Of a stretch of DNA of 33,965 nt, positions 25,206 through 33,766 are shown piece by piece. The stretch is from assembly GCF_000380105.1 (NCBI RefSeq), contig NZ_KB904462.1, positions 7,240 to 41,204 of the forward strand, written 5' to 3'. The notes below the pieces were generated by a model. It saw nothing but the letters and a program-made list of their open reading frames with translations, ran no database searches and was not told where the DNA came from. This stretch comes from Streptococcus orisratti DSM 15617 (GTDB lineage: Bacteria; Bacillota; Bacilli; Lactobacillales; Streptococcaceae). The position numbers and the translations under genes were made by a program. Numbering within the stretch: position 1 is the first letter of the stretch; every line of letters starts with the position of its first letter.

Positions 25206-27905
25206 ATGGAGCATTTAACATTTACTAATAATAATGGTGATTTCACCCTTGATCACCCTGAAAATATCAATTCTTTGTACTTTCCTCTTGCTTCAGAAGT
25301 TGGACTAAAAAGTGCCATTAGTCCAAATTTAGGAGGAGATTCAAAAATTGATCAAGAATCCTTCCTGATAGAACCAGTTAGTATTGATAATTTACACAAT
25401 AACCGTTCTACTCGAAACTTTTGGATAAAAAATCAATTTGGACAAATTGCCTCATTAACGGGAGCCTCTGCTAGACAGGAAGCACAGAAATTCAGCGATG
25501 AACAAGAAGAAAGTCGCATAAGTGCAGGTTTCATGTGGCAAAAATTGGAGCGTCAATTAAAAAAACCACAGCTGACAGCAACCCTTACTTCCTTTATTCC
25601 ACACAACGAAAATGTTGAAATTATGCAAATAGACATTATTAATAAATCCGAGGTGGAACAAATCCTAACCCCTTATGCTGCTATTCCAATTTTTGGACGG
25701 AGCGCAGACAATATTAGAGATCATCGTAATGTAACCTCTATGCTACACCGTATCAAGACAAATCAATTTGGTGTTGAAGTTCGTCCAACAATGTCCTTTG
25801 ACGAACGTGGCCATCGTCTTAACAATAAAATTTATTATGTTTTTGGTTTTGACGACAAAGAAAAAGGACCACAGACCTTCTATCCTACCGTTGAAAGTTT
25901 TATCGGTGAAGCTGGAAACTTTACCCACCCTGCTGCTGTTTTTAAAGATTCAACAGGTTTCGATTCACAAACAAGTATTGATGGTCGTGAAGCTATGGGA
26001 GCCTTTCGCTTTGATTCCTTTACATTGGATGTTGGTCAAAGCAAATCTTTTATTATCCTTATGGGAATTGAAGAGGAAGAAAAAGCCATACACAATATGG
26101 CGAAGAAATATAGTAAACTCTCTCAAGTTCGGTCTAGTTTAGTAGAAACACAAAACTATTGGTTAGATAAAGTTAGCGTTGGATTCCATACTAAGGACAT
26201 TAATTTTGATAATTACATGAAATGGGTTTGTTTTCAGCCTTATTTACGCCGCATTTTCGGTTGCTCCTTCCTTCCACATCATGATTATGGTCGTGGAGGA
26301 CGAGGTTGGCGTGATTTGTGGCAAGATTGCCTCTCACTTCTGCTCATGGATCCTAAAGCTGTTAGTAGTATGATTATAAATAATTACAAAGGAGTTCGTC
26401 TTGACGGTACCAATGCTACTATCATTGGACAAGGGGAGGGAGAATTTTTGGCCGATCGTAATGGTATCAGTCGTGTTTGGATGGATCATGCACTTTGGCC
26501 ACTCATCACAACAAAACTTTACATTGACCAAACTGGTGATATCGATATTCTGACTAAAGAAGTCTCCTACTTCAAAGATTCTCATGTTAAACGTGGAACA
26601 GCAATTGACAATCTCTGGACTGAGACCTATGGTAATGAACAGCGAACTGCAACTAATGATCTTTATACTGGTTCTATCTTAGAACATCTGCTTATCCAAC
26701 ATTTAACAGCTTTCTACGAAGTCGGCCAACACAATGTCTATCGCCTCCGTGGAGCTGATTGGAATGATGCCCTTGATATGGCCGATGAGAATGGCGAAAG
26801 TGTTGCCTTTACTGCAGCCTACTCTGGTAATCTTATGGAATTGGCTTCACTCGTTCGTTTACTAGAGAGTAGAACTAATATAAAATCCATAGAAATCTTG
26901 GAAGAAATTGGATTGCTTCTGAAAAGTGATTCGGATATTTACGATAAAATTAATCGTAAACATCACATTTTAGATGCCTATACTAATCAATGTCAACACA
27001 ATACCAATGGTCACAAAATAAAATTAAGCCTATCAGAAATTTCGCTCAACCTTATTCAAAAAGCAACTTGGTTACGTCAACATTTACAACAAAACGAATG
27101 GTTAGATATCAATGAAGCAGAAGGCTGGTACAATAGCTACTACGACAACAGCGGCAAAGCAACCGATGGCTACTATAACGGCAAAATTCATATGATGCTA
27201 ACCGGACAAGTCTTTACCATCATGAATTATGTAGCTACTGATGAACAAATTCGTAAAATGACTGCTAGCGCTGACCACTATCTCTATCACCCAGAAATCG
27301 GTGGTTATCGCTTAAATACAGATTTCAAAGAAATTAAGAGTGATTTAGGACGTATGTTTGGCTTTGCTTATGGCGAAAAAGAAAATGGGGCTGTTTTTTC
27401 ACATATGACTGTTATGTATGCGAATGCTCTTTACCGTCGCGGTTTTGCCAAGGAAGGCTGGAAAGCACTTAAATCCTTAGCTGACACTGCTTTAAACTTT
27501 GAGACTAGCCGCATCTATCCAGGAATACCTGAATATTTTCGCTCAGATGGTCGAGGTGTTTACCACTACTTGACAGGAGCAGCTAGTTGGTACATGTTGA
27601 CCATGGTCACTGAAGTATTTGGACTTCACGGAAAATCAGGTGACTTAGTACTCTATCCTAAGCTCTTAGCAGAACAATTTGATGAAAAGGGCATAGCTTC
27701 TATCACCGCACCATTTGACAGTAAGACTTTTCATATCACTTATGAAAATCGTAAGCACAAAGATTTTGGTGACTATGTGATAACAGAAGCCAATTGTGAC
27801 GGTCAGAACTTAGACATTACAGATGATGCCTTTGTCCTCATCTCTAAGACACAATTAGACCAACTAGATGATGCAGAGCACCGTATTACTATTGTTTTGA
27901 ATTAA
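25206..27905 (+). CDS. GH94 phosphorylase of the long type, probable beta-glucoside/oligoglucan phosphorylase
   Basis: An 899-residue cytosolic phosphorylase that should split a beta-glucoside with inorganic phosphate to glucose-1-phosphate and a shorter sugar. It has the N-terminal beta-sandwich, then the (alpha/alpha)6 barrel with YGRGGRGWRDLWQD (about 360-375), the general acid Asp518 in RGADWNDALDMA, and the phosphate-site region VYHYLTGAASWYM. It is about 100 residues longer than the cellobiose phosphorylase downstream and differs in these motifs, so it belongs to another GH94 subgroup. Laminaribiose or other beta-1,3/1,4-oligoglucan phosphorylase activity would fit the lichenases, but this is inference. 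AAGGAG precedes the ATG. Direct repeats flank the gene on both sides. Confidence 0.85.
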   Translation: MEHLTFTNNNGDFTLDHPENINSLYFPLASEVGLKSAISPNLGGDSKIDQESFLIEPVSIDNLHNNRSTRNFWIKNQFGQIASLTGASARQEAQKFSDEQEESRISAGFMWQKLERQLKKPQLTATLTSFIPHNENVEIMQIDIINKSEVEQILTPYAAIPIFGRSADNIRDHRNVTSMLHRIKTNQFGVEVRPTMSFDERGHRLNNKIYYVFGFDDKEKGPQTFYPTVESFIGEAGNFTHPAAVFKDSTGFDSQTSIDGREAMGAFRFDSFTLDVGQSKSFIILMGIEEEEKAIHNMAKKYSKLSQVRSSLVETQNYWLDKVSVGFHTKDINFDNYMKWVCFQPYLRRIFGCSFLPHHDYGRGGRGWRDLWQDCLSLLLMDPKAVSSMIINNYKGVRLDGTNATIIGQGEGEFLADRNGISRVWMDHALWPLITTKLYIDQTGDIDILTKEVSYFKDSHVKRGTAIDNLWTETYGNEQRTATNDLYTGSILEHLLIQHLTAFYEVGQHNVYRLRGADWNDALDMADENGESVAFTAAYSGNLMELASLVRLLESRTNIKSIEILEEIGLLLKSDSDIYDKINRKHHILDAYTNQCQHNTNGHKIKLSLSEISLNLIQKATWLRQHLQQNEWLDINEAEGWYNSYYDNSGKATDGYYNGKIHMMLTGQVFTIMNYVATDEQIRKMTASADHYLYHPEIGGYRLNTDFKEIKSDLGRMFGFAYGEKENGAVFSHMTVMYANALYRRGFAKEGWKALKSLADTALNFETSRIYPGIPEYFRSDGRGVYHYLTGAASWYMLTMVTEVFGLHGKSGDLVLYPKLLAEQFDEKGIASITAPFDSKTFHITYENRKHKDFGDYVITEANCDGQNLDITDDAFVLISKTQLDQLDDAEHRITIVLN

Positions 27906-28065
27906 GAACCTGTATTCACAGTTCAGCACTTCTATCTAAGGCTAGTTTTTGAGCTACTCATCGTTAGTTTTTTCAAAATACAGTTAGTATTCTCTCAAAA
28001 AACTGCCTTGATTAGCTAAAAATTACCTCTTATCTATAAACACTTCGCTTGTGAGTACGGGCTCT
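27905..28065. repeat. MITE-like element, copy 2 (161 bp)
   Basis: Second direct copy of the element at 25027-25187. It begins with AGAACCTGTATTCACAGT at the last base of the GH94 stop codon TAA and ends with the degraded inverted end CTTGTGAGTACGGGCTCT. Most differences from copy 1 are in the central and right parts. It has no coding capacity and no clear terminator structure except its own dyad ends. Confidence 0.8.
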
Positions 28066-28153
28066 AAAATACTTTTTAGGTTATTCCTCACAAGGAAAAT
28101 TTGCAACAGTTTTAAAAATCTTATAGTTACCTAGAGTCAACCTCTAACCCTAT

Positions 28154-28314
28154 TATGCTTCGAAAATTTAAAATCAGGTCTTTTAGCCTTGATTTAATGA
28201 ACTTCAATTCGTATTTGTAAGTTATTAATACGAACAACGTTTACTTTATTCCAACCTTCAACTGCCCTCTCCCAGACTGTTGAAGCTAGTCTGATTTTGA
28301 TTTTCGTTAAGTAT
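28154..28314. repeat. RUP-like element, 161 bp, with internal palindromic unit
   Basis: The left end ATGCTTCGAAAATTTAAAAT and right end TTTTGATTTTCGTTAAGTAT are degraded forms of the RUP termini seen cleanly at 31441-31544. The interior shares GCCTTGAT and TGAACT blocks with that copy. It also carries hairpins CGTATT/AATACG (28210-28232) and CTTCAAC/GTTGAAG (28256-28285). The latter stands in the frame TTCCAACCT-stem-CCCAG-stem, related to units in the copper operon. The element lies between the two GH94 genes. Confidence 0.55.
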
Positions 28315-28374
28315 AAGTAATAACTGTAAGGCAAAAAGTTAAATCTAGTTTCACATACCATCCCCAAAAGGGAT

Positions 28375-28380
28375 TATAGT
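28375..28380 (+). promoter_or_regulatory. -10 element of the cellobiose phosphorylase gene
   Basis: TATAGT lies 27 bases before the ATG, with AAGGAG in between. There is no good -35 at 17 bp. The MITE-like and RUP-like elements upstream separate this gene from the first GH94 gene, so it probably has its own start. Confidence 0.4.
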
Positions 28381-28407
28381 AAAACAATAATTGTTAAGGA
28401 GAATTTC

Positions 28408-30819
28408 ATGAAGTACGGATATTTTGACGATGTCAATCGTGAATATGTAATCAACAAACCTGATACACCAAGACCCTGGGTTAATTACCTTGGTTCACCA
28501 GAATATGGTGCCATCATTTCCAATAATGCTGGTGGCTATAGTTTTGCTAAATCTGGTGCAAATGGGCGTATCCTACGTTATATCTTTAATCATTTTGATC
28601 AACCTGGCCGCTATATTTACTTGCGTGATGACGACAGTCAAGACTTCTGGTCTGCCTCTTGGCAGCCTGTTGGAAAGGACTTAGAAAATTATCATAGCGA
28701 GTGTCATCATGGTATGGGATATACGAAAATGATCGCTGATTATGCAGACATTCATTCAGAAGTCACCTATTATGTTCCAAAGGGGCAAAGCTACGAAGTT
28801 TGGGCGCTTACAGTGACTAACAACTCTAACTGTACCCGGCACCTAACTCTGACTGGTTACGCTGAATTTACCAACCACCCTAACTACGAGCAAGATCAAG
28901 TTAACTTGCAATATTCATTATTTATCACGCGCACTCTTTTTCAGCACAATCATCTTATTCAACAACTCCATGGGAATTTAGATACTTTAGAATCTGATGA
29001 AGAAGTTGATGAAAAAACTGTTACAGAACGTTTCTTTGGTTTGGTTGGACAGGAAGTTTCTTCTTTTTGCGGCGATAAAAAGGCCTTTCTCGGATCCTAT
29101 AATAGCTATGACAAACCTATCGGAGTCACCTCTGGTGATCTTGGAAATATCACAAGTTATAATGAAAATGCCTGCGGTGCGCTAGCAAGTAAAGTTACTC
29201 TTAAACCCAAGGAAAGTAAAACACTTGTCTTTATTCTTGGTGAAAAGTCATCTCTTGAAGCGCAGGCTATTCTCCGAAACTATAACGTTCCTAAAGCAAC
29301 TGTTGATACTGAAGTCAATGATCTTCGATTAGAATGGGAAGATCGTCTAATCAATCTGCAAGTAAAAACACCAAGCCCTGAGTTCAACACCATGATTAAC
29401 ACTTGGAACGCCTACAACTGCTACATGACTTTTATCTGGTCACGTGCAGCTTCACTTATTTACTGTGGTTTACGCAATGGCTATGGCTACCGTGATACAG
29501 TGCAGGACATCCAAGGCATCATCCATCTCAAGCCCGAAATGGCTGCTGAAAAAATACGCTTTATGCTCTCTGCACAGGTGGATAACGGTGGCGGATTGCC
29601 ATTGGTTAAATTCAATCACAATCCAGGGCATGAGGACACGCCAGACGATGCCTCTTATGTCCAAGAAACGGGGCATCCAGCCTATCGCGCTGATGATGCT
29701 CTCTGGCTTTTCCCAACGGTTTACAAATATGTGGCTGAGACGGGAAATCTTGCCTTTCTGGATGAGGTCATTCCCTATGCAAACAAAGGGCAAGCTACAG
29801 TTTACGAGCACTTAAAGGCAGCCATTACCTTCTCTCTCAACAATCTAGGCCCACATGGGATGCCCGCAGGTCTTTATGCTGACTGGAACGACTGCCTACG
29901 CTTGGGAGCACAAGGTGAGTCATCATTTGTTGCTCTGCAATTTTACTACGCCTTGACTATCCTCAAAAATTTAGCAATTGCTAAAGGTGATACTAACTAC
30001 ATAACTTTTCTTGATACTAAACTGGAGAATATGGCTACAAAAATTCAAGAACTTTGTTGGGATAATGACCGTTTTGTACGTGGATTTACTGAAACAGGCG
30101 AACGCATTGGTGAGGCTTGTGCTCCGGAAGCCAATATGTGGCTCAATCCACAAAGCTGGGCTATCATTAGTGGACTAGCCAGTGATAGACAGGCTGACTT
30201 AGCCATGAACAATGTCTTCAATCGCCTCAATACGAAATATGGTGCTATTCTCATGGATCCCCCATACCACAAATATGCCTTTGATGGCGCACTTGCAGTT
30301 ATTTATAATCAAGGTAATAAGGAAAATGCCGGCATCTTCTCACAATCACAAGGTTGGCTTATCTTAGCCGAAGCCCTACGCGGTCAAGGTGAGCGTGCCT
30401 TCACTTATTTTATGGAAAATGCTCCGGCTGCACAAAATGATCGTGCTGACATCCGTCAGTTAGAACCTTACTGTTATGGGCAGTTTACTGAGGGACCTGC
30501 CAGCCCACACTTTGGTCATTCACACGTTCACTGGTTGACAGGAACAGCTTCAACTGTTATGGTAGGCTGTGTTGAAGGTATTCTGGGGTTGCGTCCTGAC
30601 CTCAAGGGACTCAAACTCAGCCCCGCCATCCCCAAAGATTGGGATAGCTTCTCTATGAACAAGACCTTCCGCGGCAAGCAATTGCACATTACCGTTCAAA
30701 ACCCGAACCACAAGGAATCAGGCTTTAGCAAACTCTTCCTAAACGGACAAGAGTTAGATAGCCCCTACCTGCCAGAGCAACTCTTATCAGAAGAAAATGA
30801 TGTCATACTTATTTTGTAA
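28408..30819 (+). CDS. Cellobiose phosphorylase (GH94)
   Basis: An 803-residue cytosolic enzyme that converts cellobiose and phosphate to alpha-glucose-1-phosphate and glucose. The start MKYGYFDDVNREYVI and the residues RYIYLRDDDSQDFWSASWQP in the beta-sandwich are characteristic of cellobiose phosphorylases. The barrel has RNGYGYRDTVQDIQGI (about 355-370), the general acid Asp492 in GLYADWNDCLRLG, and VHWLTGTASTVMVGC near the C-terminus. Length matches known enzymes (about 800-820). It saves one ATP per cellobiose compared with hydrolysis. AAGGAG is six bases before the ATG. A strong terminator lies 200 bp after the stop. Confidence 0.93.
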   Translation: MKYGYFDDVNREYVINKPDTPRPWVNYLGSPEYGAIISNNAGGYSFAKSGANGRILRYIFNHFDQPGRYIYLRDDDSQDFWSASWQPVGKDLENYHSECHHGMGYTKMIADYADIHSEVTYYVPKGQSYEVWALTVTNNSNCTRHLTLTGYAEFTNHPNYEQDQVNLQYSLFITRTLFQHNHLIQQLHGNLDTLESDEEVDEKTVTERFFGLVGQEVSSFCGDKKAFLGSYNSYDKPIGVTSGDLGNITSYNENACGALASKVTLKPKESKTLVFILGEKSSLEAQAILRNYNVPKATVDTEVNDLRLEWEDRLINLQVKTPSPEFNTMINTWNAYNCYMTFIWSRAASLIYCGLRNGYGYRDTVQDIQGIIHLKPEMAAEKIRFMLSAQVDNGGGLPLVKFNHNPGHEDTPDDASYVQETGHPAYRADDALWLFPTVYKYVAETGNLAFLDEVIPYANKGQATVYEHLKAAITFSLNNLGPHGMPAGLYADWNDCLRLGAQGESSFVALQFYYALTILKNLAIAKGDTNYITFLDTKLENMATKIQELCWDNDRFVRGFTETGERIGEACAPEANMWLNPQSWAIISGLASDRQADLAMNNVFNRLNTKYGAILMDPPYHKYAFDGALAVIYNQGNKENAGIFSQSQGWLILAEALRGQGERAFTYFMENAPAAQNDRADIRQLEPYCYGQFTEGPASPHFGHSHVHWLTGTASTVMVGCVEGILGLRPDLKGLKLSPAIPKDWDSFSMNKTFRGKQLHITVQNPNHKESGFSKLFLNGQELDSPYLPEQLLSEENDVILIL

Positions 30820-31021
30820 CACAAAAACAATTATATTATTGCTTTATAATTTTTATCTGACCGACCACTGGCAGAAATTATGATAAAGCATCCTTTCATC
30901 TCTCACAACTTGCTTTTATAGTCTTTCATTTTACTTTTAGCAGGCAGTCCTCAAAGCAAGGTGACGGAATAATTAAAGAAAAGCTGAATGAATCTACCTG
31001 CCTAATGAAATGATTTAATCA

Positions 31022-31064
31022 CACCTCAATTATTGAGTTTCTCTGATAATTGAGGTGATTTTTT
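31022..31064 (+). terminator. Intrinsic terminator downstream of the cellobiose phosphorylase gene
   Basis: CACCTCAATTAT and ATAATTGAGGTG form a perfect 12-bp stem around a 12-base loop, followed by ATTTTTT. Its distance of about 200 bp from the stop codon is unusual. Confidence 0.8.
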
Positions 31065-31302
31065 CATGAAATTAGCCTAAAACAGAAAAAATTGAATTTG
31101 ATTTCATATCATCGGATACAAAATCAACTCAGATAACCTATTCATTATTACTATTTCACCTTGAATTGTTGTTTTGAGTGAATAAAGTGATATTATTCTT
31201 GATATTGTCAATAATTTTGTATAAATAGCTAACAGACAGCGACAAAAAGTAGAGGTTGAGCCCAAGCCCAGCACCACTCCTTAGAGCTAGCGTCAACAAC
31301 TC

Positions 31303-31320
31303 AGCGCAGTGGTTGATTGG
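31303..31320 (+). repeat. 18-bp segment shared with 12195-12212
   Basis: AGCGCAGTGGTTGATTGG here and AGCGCAGCGGTTAATTGG in the copA-copZ gap differ at two positions. Both lie in GC-richer non-coding sequence, which suggests a common repeat family. Confidence 0.45.
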
Positions 31321-31440
31321 CAGATTTGTTTGTTTCTCACACTCCCTTTTCTACAACGAATTTGTAAAATTAAACTTGACCTTCTCGGATGCCTTTGAAG
31401 ATCTTCTAGATAGTCTACTTCTCATCGCCTATCTTTAGTC

Positions 31441-31544
31441 ATACTCTTCGAAAATCAAAATTATCCGTTGTCAACTTGCCTTGATGAACTCAAGTTCTAT
31501 CGTCGGCTTCGTTTCCTAGGCTACTTTTGATTTTCATTGAGTAT
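31441..31544. repeat. RUP-like element (104 bp)
   Basis: The left end ATACTCTTCGAAAATCAAAA and the complement of the right end, ATACTCAATGAAAATCAAAA, form imperfect terminal inverted repeats. These match the ends of RUP elements of S. pneumoniae (about 107 bp, TA-flanked), thought to be moved by the IS630-Spn1 transposase. The element contains the last codons and the stop codon of the histidine kinase gene. Confidence 0.75.
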
Positions 31545-32895
31545 CAGTTCTCAAAGGTATAGTCACAATAAATCGTGCCCCTTGATTTTCTGATGACATC
31601 ACTTCAATTCTTCCGTGATGCTGGCGAATAATTTCTTGGACTAATGACAGACCTAGTCCGACGCCTTGTTGTCCTAACTTACTACGGGCAGCATCCACCT
31701 GATAGAATTTTTGCCAGATTTTTTCCTGTTCAGTCTTTGAAATGCCCAAACCATTATCCGCAACGACTAGCTGACACTCCTTGTCTTGCACCTTCAAGGT
31801 CACTTCAATCTGATTCTTGGTAAATTTCATGGCATTGGAGAGAAGATTGTCCAGAAGACGGTTGATGAGAAGTTCATTGCCAGAAATATGCAGATTCTCG
31901 TCTATGTCACTGTTTAACTGGATGGCTTTGTCTGCTAAAAGCCGTTGATAATCTTGGAGCTTTTGCTTCGTTAGGTTTGACAGGTTTAGTGATACTAGAG
32001 ATAATTCCTCATGACTTTCTAAGCGGGATAATTCCAAAATCTGCTCAACCATGGCCTTCATCTGCTGCGCTTGTCGATGAATTATGGCGTTGGACTCCTT
32101 GGCATCCGCCAAATTGTCCGCATAGGTCTGACCGTACTCGCTTTCTGACAGGATAACGGTCAAGGGTGTCCGCAATTCATGGGAAACATCATGATTGAAC
32201 TGCTTCTCACGTTCAAAGGAAGCATCAATGGTTTCCAACATCTTATTGATAGTTGCCGCTAGCTGGGTTAATTCATCCAATTGATCCGCCACAGGGATAC
32301 GCTGAGAAAAATCCTGACTTTGCGTGATAGACTGAGCCGTCTCAGAAATACGCATTACTGGCACAAAGGCTCTCTTCAAGATAAGGTAACCACCCCAGAC
32401 AATAAAAACCAAAAGCAGTGGTGCAATAATTCCCAGAGAAATTAGAAAAAAACGGTACTCTTCGCTGATATGATTCTTTGCTCTCACAGCTCGCAACCAG
32501 CGGTTAGAATTCTCAATCTTAACATCATAGTAGTAGAAGGAACTTTCACTGGTTTGAGTCGTACCAATTTTACCTTCTGAAAAAGGTAGACTGATATCGA
32601 AATTTTTAGGGAAAGTGCCTCTTTGCAAGTGACCATCTGTGGTATAAATAGCGTAGTAGATACCATCATCAAAAGTTTCATAATCTTCAATATCCTGACT
32701 CATCTCTAGCGCAGCATTTTCCAAACGTTGTTTGCCTATAGAGTTTGCTAAAGAGCCTGACATGAAGAAAGCCAAAGCAAAAATCCCTAGCAAGAGGAGA
32801 AAGATAAAGATTGAATACCAAAGAGTGACCCGTTTGATGATACTAGAATTTTTTTGCTGAGGGCGAAACTGTTTCAGCTTATTTGTGAATAACAT
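31534..32895 (-). CDS. Sensor histidine kinase of an OmpR-type two-component system
   Basis: A 453-residue membrane kinase. Transmembrane helices at about 25-46 and 150-172 enclose a 100-residue extracellular sensor domain without recognisable fold. A HAMP linker follows (175-225), then the HisKA motif HDVSHELRTPLTVI with phospho-accepting His239, and the ATPase domain with N box LLINRLLDNLLSNAMKF, G1 VADNGLGIS and G2 GVGLGLSLV. The start overlaps the regulator gene by 17 bp and has AGAGGGGG upstream. The C-terminus ends VTIPLRTDTQ; the last codons and TGA come from a RUP-like repeat. The signal is unknown; it is not CiaH. Confidence 0.9.
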   Translation of the reverse strand: MLFTNKLKQFRPQQKNSSIIKRVTLWYSIFIFLLLLGIFALAFFMSGSLANSIGKQRLENAALEMSQDIEDYETFDDGIYYAIYTTDGHLQRGTFPKNFDISLPFSEGKIGTTQTSESSFYYYDVKIENSNRWLRAVRAKNHISEEYRFFLISLGIIAPLLLVFIVWGGYLILKRAFVPVMRISETAQSITQSQDFSQRIPVADQLDELTQLAATINKMLETIDASFEREKQFNHDVSHELRTPLTVILSESEYGQTYADNLADAKESNAIIHRQAQQMKAMVEQILELSRLESHEELSLVSLNLSNLTKQKLQDYQRLLADKAIQLNSDIDENLHISGNELLINRLLDNLLSNAMKFTKNQIEVTLKVQDKECQLVVADNGLGISKTEQEKIWQKFYQVDAARSKLGQQGVGLGLSLVQEIIRQHHGRIEVMSSENQGARFIVTIPLRTDTQ

Positions 32896-33550
32896 AGCCC
32901 AACCCCCTCTTGGTCTGAATGAGCGACTCCTTGCTACTTTCGTCCAATTTCCGTCGAATATTTTTTATTAGGACATCAATAATGTTGGAGTCTCCCTCAT
33001 AATCATAGTCCCAGACATGTTCACGAATCTTATCACGGCTCATGACCACCCCTGGATTACGGGCTAGAAATTCCAGTACTTCGTATTCTTTAGCCGTCAG
33101 CTCAATAGCTTGACCATTTTTTGAAACACGACACCCTGCAAAGTCAATGGTCACTGGACCAAGCTGGATATTGCTGGTTAGAACTTCTCGGTTGTCACGT
33201 CGCAACATGGCACGGAGTCTCGCCAAAAGCTCGCCAAACTCAAAGGGTTTGACCAGATAATCATCCGCACCCAAATCCAATCCTGTGATCTTATCCTCTA
33301 CCGTATCCTTGGCTGTCAACATGAGGACGGGAACCTTAGATCCTGACTGTCTAAGTTCCTGGATAAAGGTAAAACCATCCATCTTTGGCATCATGACATC
33401 CAAAATTATCACATCATAGTCAGACACTGCTATAAAGTCCATTCCCTCCTCGCCATCAAAAGCACTATCAACGCTGTATGACTGAGTCTTTAGTAGTTTA
33501 GTAAGGCTAAGATTTAAATCACGCTCATCCTCAATAATCAATAACTTCAT
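32879..33550 (-). CDS. OmpR/PhoB-family response regulator
   Basis: A 223-residue regulator. The receiver has the acidic pair in IIEDERD, the phospho-accepting Asp51 in VIILDVMMPKMDG, Thr/Lys residues in MLTAKD and LVKPFEFGEL. The C-terminal winged helix has RDKIREHVWDYDYEGDSNII and the recognition helix VLIKNIRRKLD. ATG 33550 is preferred, since AGGTGG lies upstream and MKLLIIEDE is the usual beginning; the frame allows eight more residues. It is the first gene of the pair and is probably autoregulated. The sequence differs clearly from CiaR, so I give no name. Confidence 0.9.
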   Translation of the reverse strand: MKLLIIEDERDLNLSLTKLLKTQSYSVDSAFDGEEGMDFIAVSDYDVIILDVMMPKMDGFTFIQELRQSGSKVPVLMLTAKDTVEDKITGLDLGADDYLVKPFEFGELLARLRAMLRRDNREVLTSNIQLGPVTIDFAGCRVSKNGQAIELTAKEYEVLEFLARNPGVVMSRDKIREHVWDYDYEGDSNIIDVLIKNIRRKLDESSKESLIQTKRGLGYVIHK

Positions 33551-33578
33551 AGGAATCCACCTCTCTTTTCTCATCCAT

Positions 33579-33584
33579 ATTATA
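33579..33584 (-). promoter_or_regulatory. -10 element of the two-component operon
   Basis: The minus strand reads TATAAT here, 28 bases before the regulator start with AGGTGG in between. No convincing -35 was found at 17 bp. Confidence 0.45.
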
Positions 33585-33696
33585 CCATAGGCCTGCTAGA
33601 CTCTAGTTCTCTCTCCAGCAAAGAGAATTTTCCCGCGAGTTGGTTTGCTATAAGCTTCAAAAAGATGGAGCCCTTTGCTCCCAATGTCATTAAGTT

Positions 33697-33733
33697 AACT
33701 AACCTATCACGTTTTGTGGTAGGTTAGTTTTTT
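33697..33733 (+). terminator. Intrinsic terminator at the left end of the IS4-type element
   Basis: AACTAACCTATCAC and GTGGTAGGTTAGTT form a 14-bp stem (one mismatch/wobble) with loop GTTTT and a T-run. It lies 33 bases before the transposase start and would block outside transcription from entering the transposase gene, a common IS arrangement. Confidence 0.75.
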
Positions 33734-33766
33734 CTATGGTACACTAAAAATAAAAGGGGAAAAGTC

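Larger units (their letters stand above)
30820..31440. other. About 620 bp between cellobiose phosphorylase and the RUP-like repeat
   Basis: The first 200 bp up to the terminator (31022-31064) have no supported frame; a small untranslated tail or an sRNA ending at the terminator is possible. From about 31240 the sequence becomes richer in GC and contains an 18-bp segment (31303-31320) shared with the copper-operon hairpin region. A short plus-strand frame here lacks a ribosome binding site. I see no gene. Confidence 0.5.

Noticed and set aside
31534..33550. CiaRH two-component system
   Set aside because: The receiver and output domain sequences differ from CiaR throughout and the neighbouring genes do not match; no name is given.
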